From Agathobacter sp. (GTDB lineage Bacteria; Bacillota; Clostridia; Lachnospirales; Lachnospiraceae), in assembly GCA_017409825.1 (NCBI GenBank), contig JAFQRZ010000024.1, forward strand, positions 186,001-250,000: a DNA stretch of 64,000 nucleotides, given 5' to 3'. Of the stretch, positions 62,261-64,000 are shown piece after piece. How positions within the stretch are numbered: position 1 is the stretch's first letter; each line of letters begins with the position of its first letter. The notes beneath the pieces are model-generated. The model was not told the origin of the DNA and searched no databases. It saw only the letters and a list, made by a program, of their open reading frames with translations. A program made the position numbers and the translations under genes.

Positions 62261-64000
62261 TTAGTCTGCTACTATATTGCTAGAGGAGCTATTTGCCCCT
62301 GCCGCTTTTAATGCTAAAATTTCATCCACTGTCTGCATTCCAAAATATACAGACAAAATGTTTTTGGATGCTGCAACCGCATTACTAGCTGCGTATCCAT
62401 ACGCAATACGTGTTGCAATCGAAATCTCTGGCGTTTCGTATGGAGCATAAGCTACAAATAACGCGTGGTTTGGACGTGTGGATACCTGCTGTGCAGTTCC
62501 TGTTTTCCCAGCAAAAACAAGTGGGAAATTATTTAAAACTTCATACGTTTTCGTCATCCAATTCATACCTGTTCGAATTGCATTCCATTCATTTGCAGAT
62601 AATGTATTGCTAATATCTTCATATTTGGATTCATATTCTGCAACTACAGTTCCCTTCTTATCTACAATTTTATTCATCAACTGATATTCATAAAGTTTAC
62701 CTGTTGATAATGCTGTCACATATCGGGAAAGTGCTGCTGTCGTAATATTATTATTACTCTGTCCGATTGCCGCCATTACAGGGTATTCATCTGCGACCTG
62801 TGATTTAGATTCTGCAATTTCTAAACCAGTCTTTTCATTTAAGCCAAAAATCGATGCATATTTATTAATATATTCGACACCAGTATCTGCATTATATACA
62901 TCGGAATTAATAAAACTTAAATTATATCCAACAGTATAATAAAACATATTACAAGAATCCCTTAAGGCTTCTGTAACATTATCATATCCATGTTTCCCAG
63001 GGAATATATGACATTTTGGTTTATTATCAACTTCTTCAAATACACCGGTACATTCAATCTCTGAGGTCGTCGATATTATATTTTCTGCTAATCCAGCAAT
63101 TGAAGAAATCATTTTAAACGTAGAACCTGGTGCAGTTCTTTCCTGTGTCGCATAATTCCACTGTGGATTTGATTTATCATCATTTAACTTTGCATAATAT
63201 TCGGCATCTACACCGTTTGCCAGTCGATTGTTATCGTAGCCTGGATAACTAACCAAGGCTTTGATTTCCCCAGTATTAACATCTGTTATTACACAAGAGC
63301 CGCTACAAGGATCCAATGCCAGCTGTGCTGGTGTGATTTCAATATTATTAATCTTTTCCAAAAGAAAATCGTATGGTGCTAAAGAACCATTTTGCAATTT
63401 TTGATATATGTTTTCATCATAATCTAAAACGCCTTGTTCTAAAAGTAATATACATAATTGCTTACCAGTTACTTCATTTTTAGGCACCATATAGGTATAT
63501 ACATATTCCGCAAATTCTTTATCTGTAGCCGCTTCTGTTAAAACAAAATTGATTAATGCATCATAAATCTCCGCAGTATCTGCATATTTTGAATCAACAT
63601 CTAATAAACTTATATCAATCCACTGCTTTGTAATACAATTTGATAAGTATTCCTTTGGACTAAGATTGCCGTCGCGCCATGTTTTATAAATGGAATCATT
63701 CGTATCAATCTTAGAGGTTACCAAGAGTCTTTCGCTCTTTAGTAAATCAATCACATAAGTTACATAATCTAATAATTCATCTGTCATTTGATTTAATGTC
63801 AATGGATTGGATGCATATAACTGATTTTTCAAATCGTTCATCGCCTGATCCAGCTGTATCACAAAACTTTGGTATACCTGTTGCTCGGTCTGCGTCGCAT
63901 CCTCATTATCAAATTGTGTAATATCAATAACATTATTATTTAACAACGCAACATATACATCGTCGATTGAGATACCGCCACTCGTCAAATTGGAATATAC
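62261..64000 (-). CDS. mrdA: Penicillin-binding protein 2 (transpeptidase), C-terminal part
   Basis: The frame is open to the window edge, so the N-terminus with its membrane anchor is missing. The visible 579 residues hold part of the dimerisation domain and the transpeptidase. It has SxxK in PGSTFKMISS, SNN in IGQSNNNITTA and KTGT in FAGKTGTAQQV. It crosslinks side-wall peptidoglycan with RodA. In many clostridia this order is mreBCD-pbp2-minCDE-rodA. It ends 15 bases before minD. Confidence 0.93.
   Translation of the reverse strand, partial: VYSNLTSGGISIDDVYVALLNNNVIDITQFDNEDATQTEQQVYQSFVIQLDQAMNDLKNQLYASNPLTLNQMTDELLDYVTYVIDLLKSERLLVTSKIDTNDSIYKTWRDGNLSPKEYLSNCITKQWIDISLLDVDSKYADTAEIYDALINFVLTEAATDKEFAEYVYTYMVPKNEVTGKQLCILLLEQGVLDYDENIYQKLQNGSLAPYDFLLEKINNIEITPAQLALDPCSGSCVITDVNTGEIKALVSYPGYDNNRLANGVDAEYYAKLNDDKSNPQWNYATQERTAPGSTFKMISSIAGLAENIISTTSEIECTGVFEEVDNKPKCHIFPGKHGYDNVTEALRDSCNMFYYTVGYNLSFINSDVYNADTGVEYINKYASIFGLNEKTGLEIAESKSQVADEYPVMAAIGQSNNNITTAALSRYVTALSTGKLYEYQLMNKIVDKKGTVVAEYESKYEDISNTLSANEWNAIRTGMNWMTKTYEVLNNFPLVFAGKTGTAQQVSTRPNHALFVAYAPYETPEISIATRIAYGYAASNAVAASKNILSVYFGMQTVDEILALKAAGANSSSSNIVAD

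Overview
The window is chromosomal DNA from a low-GC, Gram-positive anaerobe of the Clostridia, most likely the family Lachnospiraceae. This rests on strong AGGAGG-type ribosome binding sites, AT-rich intergenic regions, and gene orders typical of that group: radical SAM TIGR03960-DUF2344...rng; rplU-prp-rpmA-obgE-yhbY-nadD-yqeK-rsfS; HlyD-yggS-sepF-ylmH-lspA-rluD; pbp2-minDE-rodA-mgsA. Identifications come from reading protein motifs; no database search was run.

Layout. 1-13.2 kb is an accessory stretch. It holds the end of an ABC ATPase, an orphan protein carrying a motif like the Na+-decarboxylase beta subunit, a decayed LytTR regulator, a cassette of three related proteins of unknown function, a BrnT/BrnA toxin-antitoxin pair, two sigma/anti-sigma modules, an unknown gene pair, a CPBP protease, an XRE regulator, a UPF0340 protein and an AAA ATPase. 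13.3-21.1 kb carries the radical SAM/DUF2344 pair and ribonuclease G, split by a potassium uptake block (TrkH, TrkA, KdpD-like kinase, KdpE-like regulator). 21.1-25.5 kb has an XRE membrane regulator, a Sel1 protein, a DUF2817 peptidase and a chemotaxis receptor. 25.5-29.8 kb is a conserved ribosome/housekeeping operon behind an L21 leader. 29.9-31.1 kb is a divergent SOS locus: lexA and a YneA-like LysM protein. 31.2-35.0 kb encodes an Old Yellow Enzyme reductase with a two-subunit aconitase X. 35.1-38.1 kb is a BlaI/M56 signalling unit with paired operators. 38.1-39.6 kb is a MATE exporter behind a structured leader, possibly a guanidine-IV riboswitch. 39.7-42.0 kb holds unknown membrane proteins.

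42.1-48.9 kb is a complete type II-A CRISPR-Cas locus: tracrRNA, cas9, cas1, cas2, csn2 and an array of 11 repeats and 10 spacers, all spacers 30 nt. A MazE/MazF-type toxin-antitoxin pair with a perfect 31-bp palindrome in its promoter follows directly. A terminator shared by converging genes closes the region. The minus strand then carries a Xer-type recombinase and ttcA. After dtd on the plus strand come minus-strand core genes for division, envelope and shape: a cytidylate kinase-like protein, rluD-type synthase, lspA, ylmH, sepF, yggS, HlyD-like, D-Ala-D-Ala carboxypeptidase, mgsA, rodA, minE, minD and PBP2 (cut by the window end).

The most distinctive points are the three-protein paralogous cassette, the compact tracrRNA-cas9 junction in which cas9 has no evident promoter of its own, the stepwise decay of repeats across the CRISPR array with an ATTTGAG leader anchor, the adjoining MazEF pair, the apparently leaderless brnT, and a dehydratase plus ene-reductase operon with unknown substrate.
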